64,000 nt of DNA, taken from assembly GCA_046347155.1 (NCBI GenBank), contig JAXMGT010000001.1, positions 806,001 to 870,000 of the forward strand. Reading direction: 5' to 3'. Below the pieces are notes generated by a model. The model had not been told where the DNA came from. It did no database searches and saw nothing but the letters and a program-made list of their open reading frames with translations. Positions 44,519 to 53,391 of this stretch are shown piece after piece. A program made the translations under genes and the position numbers. The DNA is from RPQJ01 sp046347155. GTDB lineage: Bacteria > Pseudomonadota > Gammaproteobacteria > Steroidobacterales > Steroidobacteraceae. The number at the start of each line of letters is the position of its first letter. Positions within the stretch are counted from its first letter, which is position 1.

Positions 44519-44537
44519 CGATACCAGGTGTGTATCG
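44519..44537. promoter_or_regulatory. Inverted repeat, putative operator of the glycyl radical operon
   Basis: CGATAC-N7-GTATCG is a perfect 6-bp inverted repeat, 64 nt before the start at 44602. The rest of the 167-bp divergent gap also holds TATAAG (44480-44485), a possible -10 for either direction. An AraC-type or other dimeric regulator could bind here. Confidence 0.4.
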
Positions 44538-44601
44538 GCGCGGCGGCGTCCCGGCGCAACGTGAACGATGCCGCCGTCACGTGCGGACAGGAGGGAGCCC
44601 G

Positions 44602-47118
44602 ATGAACGCCGTCACGCTGCCCAACGCCGCCGGCCACGCCCTGTCGGCACAGGAACGCGCCATCGAACGCGGTCACCGTGTGGTCCACGGCGACGTGAGC
44701 GAACGGATCCTGCGGATGTTCGAGGGGATACGCGCCTACGGCAGCCCGCGGGTCGCGCTCGAGCGCGCACTGCTGTTCACGGAGTCGTTCCGCTCGACCG
44801 AGGGCGAGCCGCTCGTGCTGCGCTGGGCGAAGGCGCTCGCGCACGTGACCGAACGCATCCCGGTCACGATCCTCGCCGACGAACTGGTCGTCGGCCGGCC
44901 GCACGACTGGCTCGGCCGCTACGGCCTGGTCTACGGCGAACTCGACGGCAGCCTGATCGCCTCCGCGGTCGAGGCGGCCGAGCGCCAGCAGGGCCAGAAG
45001 GGCTCGATTTCGATCACCGTTGACGACCGTCGTGCGATGCTCGACGTGCTGTACCCGTACTGGAACGGTCGCGACTTCGGAACCTCGTTCGTGCGGGCGC
45101 TGCCCGAGCCGACGCGGTTCTTCTTCTTCGGCCCGGACAGGGCGAACGCGTCGAGCGCGACCGGAGTCGGCATGTGCTCGGCCGTGTGGCGGCACTCGCA
45201 GAACTGGGCCCACGATTACGCGAAGGTGCTCGGGCTCGGCTGCGCCGGCATCCGGGCCGAGGCGGAGTCGCGACTCGCCGCGATGACCGACCCGTACCAG
45301 CTCGCGACGCAGCGGTCGTTCCTCGAGGCGGTGGTCGTCACCTGCAACGCCCTCGCGACCTGGGCGCGCCGCTACTCGGAGCACGCGGCGGCGCTCGCGT
45401 CCATCGAGGCCGACCCCGGCCGGCGCGCGGAACTCGAAGCGATCGCCGCCGTCTGCGCGCGGGTGCCCGAGCACCCGGCCCGGACGTTCCACGAGGCGGT
45501 GCAGGCGCAGTGGTTCGCGCAGATGTTCTCGCGGCTCGAGCAGAACGTCGGCGGCCAGGTGAGCCAGGGGCGGATGGACCAGTACCTGTACCCGTACTAC
45601 CGCGCAGACCTGGACGCAGGCCGGATCACCCGCGAACGCGCGATCGAGCTGCTGCAGTGCACCTGGCTCAACATGATGCAGAGCACCGAAATCAAGCTGT
45701 CGCCGTCGGCGGCCGCGGGCATGGAGGGCTTCGCGCACTTCGAGCAGGTGACGATCGGCGGGCAGACACCGGACGGCCGCGACGCGACGAACGACCTGAC
45801 GTACGTGATGCTCGACTCCGCGCGTCCGCTGCAGTCGAGCTATCCGGAACTCGCCGCGCGGATCCACTCGAACACACCGGAACGGTTCCTGCACGCCGTG
45901 TGCGAGGCGATCAAGGACGGCAAGGGCACGCCGAAGGTGCTGAACGACGAGCAGATCGTGCCGTTCTATGTCGCGAACGGCGCGAGCCCGGCCGAGGCGC
46001 TCGACTACGCGGGCTCGGGCTGCATCGAGTCGCGACTCGTGAACCGCGAGACGCAGGTCACTGGCAATGCGGCGATCAACTACGGCTCGGTCGTCGAAAT
46101 GACGCTCCGCAACGGGCGCGTGAAGGCGTGGAAGGACCTGCGCTTCGGCCCCGAGACCGGCGACCCGCGCGGCTTCGGGACATTCGACGAGGTCTGGCGG
46201 GCCTTCTGCGGGCAACTCGACGCCGTGCTCGTGCACATCATGACCCAGCAGTACGTCGCGCTCGAGCTCAAGCCGCGGCATTTCGCCGCGCCGTTCGCTT
46301 CGATGCTGCACGACCTTGCGACCGAGGCCTGCATGGACCTGCACCGCCACGGCCAGTACATCCCGGGCGGCATCGACCTTTCGTGCATCGAGTCGATCGG
46401 CAAGGGCACGGCGGTGGACTCGCTGGCCGCGATCAAGCACCTCGTCTACGACACGCGGCAGCTCGGCTGGGACGAACTGCTCGCGGCGATCGAGGCGAAC
46501 TGGGAGGGCTTTGAAGCGACGCGCCAGCTGTGCCTGAACGCGCCGAAGTACGGCAACGGCATCGACTGGGTGGACGACCTCGGCTTCGAGATCGAGCGGC
46601 ACATCCTCGAGTTCATCCACCGTCGCCCGAAGCCGCACGGCCAGAGTTTCATGCTCCGCTGCATCCCGGTCACGATCCACGTGCCGATGGGACGCGTCGT
46701 CGCCGCGACGCCGAACGGGCGCCCGGCCGGCGAGTTCCTGTCCGAGGGCATCTCGCCGTCGCACGGGATGGACGTCGAGGGCCCGACCGTGTCGCTGCGT
46801 TCGATGGCCCGCGCCCGCTGCCTCTCGTACAAGGAGAAGGCCGCCGACCTGGTCAACATGAAGTTCACGCCGCAGACGCTCGCCGGCGAGGAGGGCACCC
46901 GCCGCCTGATGCAGCTGATCCGCAGCTGGTGCGACCTGAAGCTCTGGCACGTCCAGTTCAACGTGCTGAACAAGGCGACGCTGCTCGCGGCACAGAAGGA
47001 CCCGGACAAGTACCGGAACCTCGTCGTGCGGATCGCGGGCTACTCGGCGTACTTCGTCGACCTCTCGCCGATGCAGCAGGCCGAGATCATCGCGCGGACC
47101 GAGGAACGGATGGGCTGA
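44602..47118 (+). CDS. Glycyl radical enzyme, diol dehydratase/decarboxylase-type, substrate unknown
   Basis: The 838-residue protein shows the family hallmarks. GSGCIES carries the thiyl-radical Cys474 with Glu476 two residues later, the C-x-E pattern of glycerol dehydratase, choline lyase, isethionate lyase and arylacetate decarboxylases. RIAGYSAYF carries the radical Gly813, 25 residues before the C-terminus. Pyruvate formate-lyase has two adjacent cysteines instead, so that is excluded. The start at 44602 has AGGAGGG 6-7 nt upstream; an earlier GTG at 44515 is unsupported. The activase gene follows after 13 nt. Oxygen inactivates such enzymes, so it implies anoxic growth. The substrate is not identifiable by motif. 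Confidence 0.85.
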   Translation: MNAVTLPNAAGHALSAQERAIERGHRVVHGDVSERILRMFEGIRAYGSPRVALERALLFTESFRSTEGEPLVLRWAKALAHVTERIPVTILADELVVGRPHDWLGRYGLVYGELDGSLIASAVEAAERQQGQKGSISITVDDRRAMLDVLYPYWNGRDFGTSFVRALPEPTRFFFFGPDRANASSATGVGMCSAVWRHSQNWAHDYAKVLGLGCAGIRAEAESRLAAMTDPYQLATQRSFLEAVVVTCNALATWARRYSEHAAALASIEADPGRRAELEAIAAVCARVPEHPARTFHEAVQAQWFAQMFSRLEQNVGGQVSQGRMDQYLYPYYRADLDAGRITRERAIELLQCTWLNMMQSTEIKLSPSAAAGMEGFAHFEQVTIGGQTPDGRDATNDLTYVMLDSARPLQSSYPELAARIHSNTPERFLHAVCEAIKDGKGTPKVLNDEQIVPFYVANGASPAEALDYAGSGCIESRLVNRETQVTGNAAINYGSVVEMTLRNGRVKAWKDLRFGPETGDPRGFGTFDEVWRAFCGQLDAVLVHIMTQQYVALELKPRHFAAPFASMLHDLATEACMDLHRHGQYIPGGIDLSCIESIGKGTAVDSLAAIKHLVYDTRQLGWDELLAAIEANWEGFEATRQLCLNAPKYGNGIDWVDDLGFEIERHILEFIHRRPKPHGQSFMLRCIPVTIHVPMGRVVAATPNGRPAGEFLSEGISPSHGMDVEGPTVSLRSMARARCLSYKEKAADLVNMKFTPQTLAGEEGTRRLMQLIRSWCDLKLWHVQFNVLNKATLLAAQKDPDKYRNLVVRIAGYSAYFVDLSPMQQAEIIARTEERMG

Positions 47119-47131
47119 GCGACCCGCAGCC

Positions 47132-48118
47132 ATGAACGCCGTCACCGGGCTCGTCTTCAACATCCAGCGGTACTCGACCGACGACGGCCCTGGCATCCGC
47201 ACGACGGTGTTCCTGAAGGGCTGCCCGCTGCGCTGCAAGGCCTGCAGCAACCCGGAGGGACTCCTCTCGCGGCCGCAGCTCATGTACCGGGCCGCGAAGT
47301 GCATCGGCGTCGCGCAGTGCGGCCGATGCCTCGCGGCCTGCCCGGCCGGCGCGCTCGCGGTCGGCGACGACGGGCGGATCGTCGTGGACTTCGCCCGCTG
47401 CACGAACTGCGGGCGCTGCGTGCCGGCGTGCCCCTCGAAGGCGCTCTCGACGGTGGGCCGCCAGATGACCGTGGGCGAGGTGCTCGAGGTCGTCGAGGCA
47501 GACCAGGCGTTCTATGCGCGCTCCGGCGGCGGAGTCACGCTGTCGGGTGGCGAGGTGCTGCGCCAGGGGCGGTTCGCCCGTGAATTGCTCGCCGAGGCCC
47601 GCTCGCGCGGACTCTCGACCGCGATCGAGACCTCCGGGATGGGGCGCTGGGCCGTGCTCGAGTCGCTGCTCCCCCACCTCGACCTCGTCCACTACGACAT
47701 CAAGTGCCTGGACCGCGAGCGGCACCGTCGGTTCACCGGGCTGCCGAACGACCTGATCCTGCGGAACTTCCGCCGGCTGTGCGCAGCGTTCCCGCACGAG
47801 CGGATCGTCGTCCGCACGCCCTTCATCCCGGGCGTGAACGGCACCGTCGAGGACGTCCGCGCGATCGGCGGGTTCCTGAGTTCGATCGGCGACGACCTGC
47901 ATTACGAACTGCTGCCCTACCACCGCTACGGCGAATCGAAGTACGGATACCTCGGGATGCCGGTGCCGATGGCCGGCATCCCGGCCAGCGACGAAGACGC
48001 CGCCGTCCACGCGGAGCTGGCGAGTTACCGGGCCCGGGAACGGGCGACCGTGCCGCTGTCCCCGGCGCAGGGCGAGCCGTTGCTCGAGCGGCTGCGGAGA
48101 CTGCGCTCGCGGCACTGA
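47132..48118 (+). CDS. Glycyl radical enzyme activating protein (radical SAM)
   Basis: The 328-residue protein has the SAM cluster motif CPLRCKAC with Cys31, Cys35 and Cys38, then two ferredoxin-type sets, Cys57/63/66/70 and Cys90/93/96/100, with PACPSKAL. GGGVTLSGGEVLRQ and TAIETSGMGRW complete the radical-SAM core. This three-cluster form belongs to activases of glycerol dehydratase-, hydroxyphenylacetate decarboxylase- and choline lyase-type enzymes, not the short pyruvate formate-lyase activase. It abstracts H from Gly813 of its neighbour with reduced SAM. It starts 14 nt after the enzyme stop. The transcript then runs into a 135-bp AT-rich gap. Confidence 0.9.
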   Translation: MNAVTGLVFNIQRYSTDDGPGIRTTVFLKGCPLRCKACSNPEGLLSRPQLMYRAAKCIGVAQCGRCLAACPAGALAVGDDGRIVVDFARCTNCGRCVPACPSKALSTVGRQMTVGEVLEVVEADQAFYARSGGGVTLSGGEVLRQGRFARELLAEARSRGLSTAIETSGMGRWAVLESLLPHLDLVHYDIKCLDRERHRRFTGLPNDLILRNFRRLCAAFPHERIVVRTPFIPGVNGTVEDVRAIGGFLSSIGDDLHYELLPYHRYGESKYGYLGMPVPMAGIPASDEDAAVHAELASYRARERATVPLSPAQGEPLLERLRRLRSRH

Positions 48119-48253
48119 TGCGCCGTGCATATGCCGTTTCCGGTGCGGTGCAACACAAGTAACGCAAAGCGAACAAAAAGTTACCAAATGTGAAATATTG
48201 GCGTGTCCCCCGGGCAATACTGCATCCATCGCAGCCAACCCAGGAACACGCCC
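48119..48253 (+). promoter_or_regulatory. AT-rich promoter/operator region before the BKACE operon
   Basis: Bases 48151-48200 are about 66% A+T by my count, against about 30% in the window. Within it GTAAC (48159-48163) and GTTAC (48180-48184) form an inverted repeat with a 16-bp spacer, and TGTGA (48190-48194) is a CAP-like half site. No -35/-10 pair stands out. The downstream AraC-type gene may act here. Confidence 0.5.
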
Positions 48254-49303
48254 ATGTACTTTGCCGACGACGCACTGCTCCCCGAGACCCAGGACGAGCT
48301 GATCATCACCGCCGCGCCGTACGGCCCCGAGTGGGCGCCCTCCGACTTCCCGGAAGACATCCCGGTGACGATGGAAGAGCAGGTCCAGAAGGCGGTGGAC
48401 TGCTACAACGCCGGCGCGACGGTACTGCACGTGCACGTGCGCGAACTCGACGGCAAGGGCAGCAAGCGTCTCTCGATGTTCAACGAGCTGCTGGCCGGCA
48501 TCCGTGCGCGCGTGCCGGAAATGGTGCTTCAGGTCGGCGGGTCGATCTCGTTCTCGCCGGAAGGCGAGGGCGACCAGGCGAAGTGGCTGGGCTACGACAC
48601 GCGCCACCTGCTGGCGGAACTCGAGCCGAAGCCGGACCAGGTCACGATCGCGATCAACACCGTGCAGATGAACATCACCGAGCTGATGACCCCTGACGAC
48701 GCCAGGGGCACGCAGTTCGAGAACCCGGCCGTGTGCAAGGCGTGGTCGGACATGGTCGTCGACGCGACGCCGACGTTCTACCTCGAGCACCTGAAGCGGC
48801 TGCGCGAGAAGGACATCCAGGTCTACTTCATGCTCGCGAACACCGCGCAGCTCGAGACGGTCGAGCGCCTGATCCGCCGCGGCCAGTACATGGGTCCGCT
48901 GAACCACTGCTACGTCGCGATCGGCGGCGGCGCCTCGGGTCCCGACCCGTACGCGATGATGGACTACATCCGCCGCTCGCCGCAGGGCGGCGTGCTCCAG
49001 ATCGAGGGCATCATGCGCAACGGCCCGCCGATGATGGCGATGGCGATCGCGATGGGCCTGCACGTGCGCGTCGGCATCGAGGACAACATCTGGCGCCGGA
49101 AGGGCGAGCGTTTCACCAGCGTCGCGCAGGTCGAGCAGATGGTCAGGATGGCCCGCGAACTCGGCCGCGACGTCGCGACCGCGAAGGACGCGCGCCGGAT
49201 CCTGAAGATCGGCACCTGGTACGACACGCCGGACCAGACGCTCGCGGCGCTCGGGATGACGCCGAACCGCAAGCCCGGGCAGCGGGGGTTCCTTGTCGGC
49301 TGA
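48254..49303 (+). CDS. BKACE-family (DUF849) beta-keto acid cleavage enzyme-like protein
   Basis: The 349-residue protein starts at MYFADD (48254). A TIM-barrel zinc site is seen in TVLHVHVREL with His59 and His61, and in HVRVGIEDNIW, where the Glu is the usual ligand. BKACE enzymes react a beta-keto acid with acetyl-CoA to give acetoacetate and a CoA ester (for example 3-keto-5-aminohexanoate cleavage). This member is longer than usual with an insertion around residues 75-130 and divergent barrel strands, so a new substrate or altered reaction is possible. First gene of a four-gene unit; the next start lies within its 3' end. Confidence 0.75.
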   Translation: MYFADDALLPETQDELIITAAPYGPEWAPSDFPEDIPVTMEEQVQKAVDCYNAGATVLHVHVRELDGKGSKRLSMFNELLAGIRARVPEMVLQVGGSISFSPEGEGDQAKWLGYDTRHLLAELEPKPDQVTIAINTVQMNITELMTPDDARGTQFENPAVCKAWSDMVVDATPTFYLEHLKRLREKDIQVYFMLANTAQLETVERLIRRGQYMGPLNHCYVAIGGGASGPDPYAMMDYIRRSPQGGVLQIEGIMRNGPPMMAMAIAMGLHVRVGIEDNIWRRKGERFTSVAQVEQMVRMARELGRDVATAKDARRILKIGTWYDTPDQTLAALGMTPNRKPGQRGFLVG

Positions 49304-50375
49304 CCGGACACCGTCGCCGGTCGCGGTCGGCGTCGACCGCGTCCCGGCCCCCCCGGCCGTCGCGGGGGACCGTGCCGACCAGAGTCTGCCGGTCGGCGCG
49401 CTCGCGCAGCTGCCGCACGTGATGCGGGAACTCGGCCATGACCCCTGGGAACTGCTCGAGTCGTTCGGCGTCACGCCGGCCCTGCTCACGGCGCAGCCGA
49501 TGACGCCGCTGCCCGCGTCACTGCACGGCCAGATCGCGCAGGCTGCGGCCGACCTGACCGGTCGCGACGACATCGGCCTGCTGCTCGGCCAGCGCTCGAC
49601 GCTCGAGAACGCCGGTCCGCTCCGGCTGTACGTCTACAACGCAAAGACGACCCGCGAGGCGGTCGAGGGCATGGTCCGCTTCCAGGGCCTGTGGTTCCGC
49701 GGCATCACGAGCGCGCTCACGTTCGACCGGGGCTACGCCTGCCTTTCACTCACGACGGACGGGCGATTCCCGGGCCGGGAGCACCTGCTCACGGGTTACC
49801 TCGCGGCGACCGTGAAGCACCTCGAGGGCATCTTCCCGCGCGAGTGGCGACCGTCGCAGGTACACGTCTCGTACCGTCGGCCGTCGCACGCCGAGAGCTA
49901 TGCGCGCTTCTTCCGCGCACCGGTGCTGTTCGACCAGCCGCGCCACGCGGTGTTCTTCCCGGCGTCCGCGCTCGACGCGACCCGCCAGGGCTCCGAGCTG
50001 ATGCTCGACCGCTTCCTGCGCGACTACATGAGCGACCTCGAGTCGCGCGAGCAGCGACCGTTCGTCTCGCAGGTGCGTCGCGTGATCGAGCAGCTGCTCG
50101 CGACCGGCCGATGCAGCATCGTGCGTGTCGGCGAGGTGTTTGCGATGCACCGCGTGACGCTGCACCGTCACCTGCGGGACCACGGCACGACGTACGAGGC
50201 GATGCTCGACGAGGCGCGTCGCGCGATGGCCGAGCGGATGCTCGACGAGACCGACCTGCCGGTCGGCGAGATCGCGTCCGCGCTCGGCTACGGCGCGCCC
50301 GCGAGCTTCGTTCGGGCGTTCCGTCGCTGGAACGGCACGACGCCGGGCGCCCGGCGACGCCGTGCGAAGACCTGA
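49293..50375 (+). CDS. AraC-family transcriptional regulator (arabinose-binding-like N-domain)
   Basis: The TTG at 49293 (GGGGG 4 nt upstream) overlaps the BKACE gene by 11 bp and gives 360 residues; internal GTG starts are possible. The N-terminal half (LPHVMRELGHDPWELLESFG, TGRDDIGLLLGQRSTLENAG) is that of the OruR/ArgR-like AraC subgroup. The C-terminal double HTH (about 270-355) ends with VGEIASALGYGAPASFVRAFRRWNGTTPGARR. A ligand-responsive activator of this cluster is the likely role; the inverted repeats at 44519 and 48159 are candidate sites. SDR and CMD genes follow. Confidence 0.8.
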   Translation: MSADRTPSPVAVGVDRVPAPPAVAGDRADQSLPVGALAQLPHVMRELGHDPWELLESFGVTPALLTAQPMTPLPASLHGQIAQAAADLTGRDDIGLLLGQRSTLENAGPLRLYVYNAKTTREAVEGMVRFQGLWFRGITSALTFDRGYACLSLTTDGRFPGREHLLTGYLAATVKHLEGIFPREWRPSQVHVSYRRPSHAESYARFFRAPVLFDQPRHAVFFPASALDATRQGSELMLDRFLRDYMSDLESREQRPFVSQVRRVIEQLLATGRCSIVRVGEVFAMHRVTLHRHLRDHGTTYEAMLDEARRAMAERMLDETDLPVGEIASALGYGAPASFVRAFRRWNGTTPGARRRRAKT

Positions 50376-50403
50376 GGTCGCCGCGGCGGCCGGGAGCATG
50401 ACG

Positions 50404-51213
50404 ATGGAACTCGAAGGCAAGGTGGCGATCGTGACCGGCGCGGGCCGCGGCATCGGGGAGGGCATCGCCCGGGTGCTCGCGCGCGAGGGCGCCGCGGTCG
50501 TCGTGATGGGCCGGCACGCCGAGGAGGTGGAGGCCACCTCGGCGAGCATCGTCGCGGACGGCGGTCGTGCCGTTCCGTTCGTCGCCGACGTGACGGACCC
50601 GGGCTCGCTGGACGCGCTCGTCGCGCACACCGTGTCGTCGTTCGGCGGCCTGGACGTGCTCGTGAACAACGCGGGCATCGAGGCACCCCCGTGCAGCGTC
50701 GAACGGCTCGAGCCCCGGCAGTGGGACGAGGTGCTCGGCGTGAACCTGCGCGGCGTGTACCTGTGCTGCCGGGCCGTCGTACCGGCGATGAGCGAGCGCG
50801 GCGCCGGGCGGATCATCAACATCGGCTCGATCGCGGGCCGGCGGATGACGTTCTTCGGCAGTCTCGACTACACGGTCTCGAAGTACGGCGTCGAGGGACT
50901 GACCCAGCACCTGGCCTGGGAGCTCGCAGACCGGCGGATCACGGTGAACACGATCGACCCCGGCGGCGTCGTGACGCCGCTGATGGAAGAGCGCTCGACG
51001 CCGGCATTCCGTGACCAGGTCACGCGGAGGCTGATTCCGCTCGGCCGGATGTGCCGGATGGACGAGATCGGCGAGGCGGTGTCGTTCCTCGCGAGCGACC
51101 GCGCGGCGATGGTCACGGGCCAGTCGATCGCGGTGGACGGCGGCCTGCTGACCGGATTCGGGGAGGACCTGCGCCCGCTGGTGCGGTCCCGGATGGCGGG
51201 GGTCGCGTCGTGA
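50404..51213 (+). CDS. Short-chain dehydrogenase/reductase
   Basis: The 269-residue protein starts at ATG 50404; GGGAG lies 7 nt before it, and an ATG at 50398 is too close to it. Rossmann loop TGAGRGIGEGIA (11-22), NNAGIE, NIGSIAG and the catalytic Tyr156-x-x-x-Lys160 pair (DYTVSKYG) are present; VDGGLLTGFG is near the end. It should use NAD(H) or NADP(H) to oxidise a secondary alcohol or reduce a ketone. In this cluster it could supply a beta-keto acid to the BKACE enzyme; that is inference. GTGA overlap with the CMD gene. Confidence 0.85.
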   Translation: MELEGKVAIVTGAGRGIGEGIARVLAREGAAVVVMGRHAEEVEATSASIVADGGRAVPFVADVTDPGSLDALVAHTVSSFGGLDVLVNNAGIEAPPCSVERLEPRQWDEVLGVNLRGVYLCCRAVVPAMSERGAGRIINIGSIAGRRMTFFGSLDYTVSKYGVEGLTQHLAWELADRRITVNTIDPGGVVTPLMEERSTPAFRDQVTRRLIPLGRMCRMDEIGEAVSFLASDRAAMVTGQSIAVDGGLLTGFGEDLRPLVRSRMAGVAS

Positions 51214-51920
51214 ACGGCGGGCCCTGGAACGCGATGATGGAGACGCTCGAGGCCTGGGACCCGCAGTGGGCGGCCACCTGCCGACGGCTCGCCGGGCAGC
51301 CCTGGATCGGCGGCGTGCTGCCGCTGCGCCTCGTCGAACTGATCTCGGTGATGCTGTCCGCGCAGTGCACGAACCTCGACCCGGAGGCCACGCGCCGGCA
51401 CATACGCGCCGCGATCGAGGCGGGCGCGACGCGCGAGCAGATCCTGCTCGTGCTCAAGTGCGCGTCGCTCGGCGCGATCCATTCGATGAGCCTCGGCGCG
51501 CCAGTGCTGCTCGAGGAAGCCGCGGCCGCCGGTGCGGCACTGCCCGACCGCAGCGGCGTCGAGACGCCGTACTGTGACCGGATGCAGGCGATCGGCCAGT
51601 GGAACACCGCGTGGGACCCGTTCTATGCGCTCGACCCGGCGTTCACCGAGGCGTTCTTTGCGGCCGGGTTGCCCGCCTACGCGAGCGGCATCTTCACCGC
51701 GCGCGAGATCGAACTGCTGTCGATCGCGTTCGACGCGTCGTACACGCACCTCTACGCGCCGGGCACGCGACGGCACGTGCGCGCCGCACTCGCCGCCGGT
51801 GCGACCGTGGAGGAGGTGAACGAGGTGCTGAAGCTATGCGTCGTGCACGGCATCGCGTCGCTGAACGTCGGCGTGCCGATCCTCGTCGAGGAACTCGAAC
51901 GGGCCGGTCGCGCCGGCTGA
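51210..51920 (+). CDS. Double carboxymuconolactone decarboxylase-like (CMD/AhpD fold) protein
   Basis: The GTG start gives 236 residues, two CMD repeats: residues about 38-110 (LRLVELISVMLSAQ, RRHIRAAIEAGATREQI) and about 165-235 (AREIELLSIAFDA, RRHVRAALAAGATVEEV). The peroxidatic CxxC of AhpD is missing; the first repeat retains a single Cys53 and His64, the second has no Cys at this position. Thiol peroxidase activity is therefore unlikely. Decarboxylation or lactone chemistry on a small acid is possible. Last gene of the cluster, GTGA-linked to the SDR gene; convergent with the efflux genes. Confidence 0.75.
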   Translation: MNGGPWNAMMETLEAWDPQWAATCRRLAGQPWIGGVLPLRLVELISVMLSAQCTNLDPEATRRHIRAAIEAGATREQILLVLKCASLGAIHSMSLGAPVLLEEAAAAGAALPDRSGVETPYCDRMQAIGQWNTAWDPFYALDPAFTEAFFAAGLPAYASGIFTAREIELLSIAFDASYTHLYAPGTRRHVRAALAAGATVEEVNEVLKLCVVHGIASLNVGVPILVEELERAGRAG

Positions 51921-51939
51921 CACGCCGGCCGTCGGCCGT

Positions 51940-53391
51940 TCAGGGCCCGGACGCGACCCGCGCGGCCGGTTCCGCGTCGTAGCTCGCGCCGAGCGCGAGG
52001 TACATGCGCACCCGATTGAGCCGCTGCGCGGTCTGGAGGCCGATCAGCGCCTGCTGGTTCTGGATCTGCGCCGTCTGCAGTTCGCCGACCCACATCAGGT
52101 CGATGCGGCCCGCGAGGTACTGGATGTTCGCGATACGGACGCTCTCGGTGCGGTCGGCCAGCGCCTTGGTTTCCCACGGCACCCGCGACGCGAAATAGCC
52201 GTCGTTCGCGATCGCGTCCTCGACCTCTCGGAACGCACCGAGCACCGCGGAGCCGTAACCGGCCACGGCCGCCTGCTGGTTCGCCGTCGCGATTGCGACC
52301 TGTGCGTCGAGCCGGCCGCCCTCGTAGATCGGAACGTTCACGCCGATACCGGCGGCGGCCATCCACGGGTTCACGTCGAGCAGCGTGAGGATCTGGTCGC
52401 CCAGCCGCCCGCCCGCGAGCGAGAGGGAAAAATCGGGCAGCAGCGACAGCTCGGCCGCCTCCTGCCGACGGAACGTCGCGAGCACGCGCTGTTCGGCCGC
52501 GAGCAGGTCGGGGCGGCGCAGCAACATCGCGCCCGGCACGTCGGCCGCGGGCGGTGGCGCGAGTGCCCGGAATGCATCGGCCGTCGCAATCTCGGCCGAC
52601 GGGTAACGGCCCAGCAGCGTCTCGAGTCCGCGCTTCGCGCTCGCCTGGGCCGCGCGGGCCGCCTCGAGGCTGCTCTGCGACGACTCGAGCTTCGCCCGCA
52701 TGAACGTCAGGTCGAGGGTCGACACCTTGCCCGCGTCGAACCGCACCTGGACGAGGTCCGTGAGCTGCTGGTACACGCCGACCGCCTGCACGGCCAGGGC
52801 TTCGATCTGGTTCGCCTCGATGTTCAGGTACCACAGTCGCGCGACCGTGGCGGCGAGCGACTGGCGGGCCCATGCGTAGTCGAGTGCGACCGCGGCCGCG
52901 CCGGCCTCGGCGGCCGATCGCTCGGCGCGCAGGCGACCCCAGACGTCGAGTTCCCAGCCCACGCCCAGGTAGGCCTTCGTCGCCTCGTTCGTCGTGCCGC
53001 CGTCGTCGTGCGTGACGGTGCCGCCGAGGTTCACGCCGACCCAGGGGTAGAGGCGGGAGCCCGCGACCACGGCCGCCTGCTGGGCAGCGACCACCCGAGC
53101 GGCGGCCTCGCGCAGGTCGGTGTTGTTCGCGATCGCTTCGGCCACCAGCGCGTCGAGCTGCGGGTCGGCGAGCTCCGCGAGCCAGCCGTTCGCCACCGGG
53201 CCCGCCACCGCATCGGACACCCAGCCGCCGGGCACCTGCGTGGTCGCCGGCAGCGCGGCGGCGACGTCGGATTCGTGCGTCGGCGCGGGCTTCAGGGCGC
53301 AGCCGTTCGCCAGCAGTGCCGCGGCCGCGGCGGCAGCGGCGCCGAGGCGCCTGCGACCCGGTCGTCGGCCGGTGGTGCGAATGGCGCGCAT
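51940..53391 (-). CDS. Outer-membrane efflux lipoprotein, OprM/NodT type
   Basis: The 483-residue protein has a lipoprotein signal with Cys31 (LLANGCALKP). Two homologous TolC-type halves follow (LVAEAIANNTDLREAAARVV, then LYLNIEANQIEAL-like helices; RRPDLLAAEQRVLATFRRQE, then GYGSAVLGAFREVEDA). It forms the trimeric channel of a tripartite efflux system. It lies last in a three-gene operon with an HlyD adaptor; start and previous stop share TGATG. No inner-membrane pump gene (RND, MFS or ABC) is encoded with it. Confidence 0.85.
   Translation of the reverse strand: MRAIRTTGRRPGRRRLGAAAAAAAALLANGCALKPAPTHESDVAAALPATTQVPGGWVSDAVAGPVANGWLAELADPQLDALVAEAIANNTDLREAAARVVAAQQAAVVAGSRLYPWVGVNLGGTVTHDDGGTTNEATKAYLGVGWELDVWGRLRAERSAAEAGAAAVALDYAWARQSLAATVARLWYLNIEANQIEALAVQAVGVYQQLTDLVQVRFDAGKVSTLDLTFMRAKLESSQSSLEAARAAQASAKRGLETLLGRYPSAEIATADAFRALAPPPAADVPGAMLLRRPDLLAAEQRVLATFRRQEAAELSLLPDFSLSLAGGRLGDQILTLLDVNPWMAAAGIGVNVPIYEGGRLDAQVAIATANQQAAVAGYGSAVLGAFREVEDAIANDGYFASRVPWETKALADRTESVRIANIQYLAGRIDLMWVGELQTAQIQNQQALIGLQTAQRLNRVRMYLALGASYDAEPAARVASGP

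Noticed and set aside
44602..47118. Calling the glycyl radical enzyme a pyruvate formate-lyase
   Set aside because: It has a single catalytic Cys followed by x-Glu instead of adjacent cysteines, and the activase has two extra [4Fe-4S] sites.
44326..47403. A very long open frame on the minus strand opposite the glycyl radical enzyme
   Set aside because: It mirrors a gene with clear catalytic motifs on the plus strand and has no recognisable domain.
48195..48230. A sigma54-type promoter in the AT-rich gap before the BKACE gene
   Set aside because: A TGGC is followed by C-rich sequence, but the GC element at the required spacing is missing.
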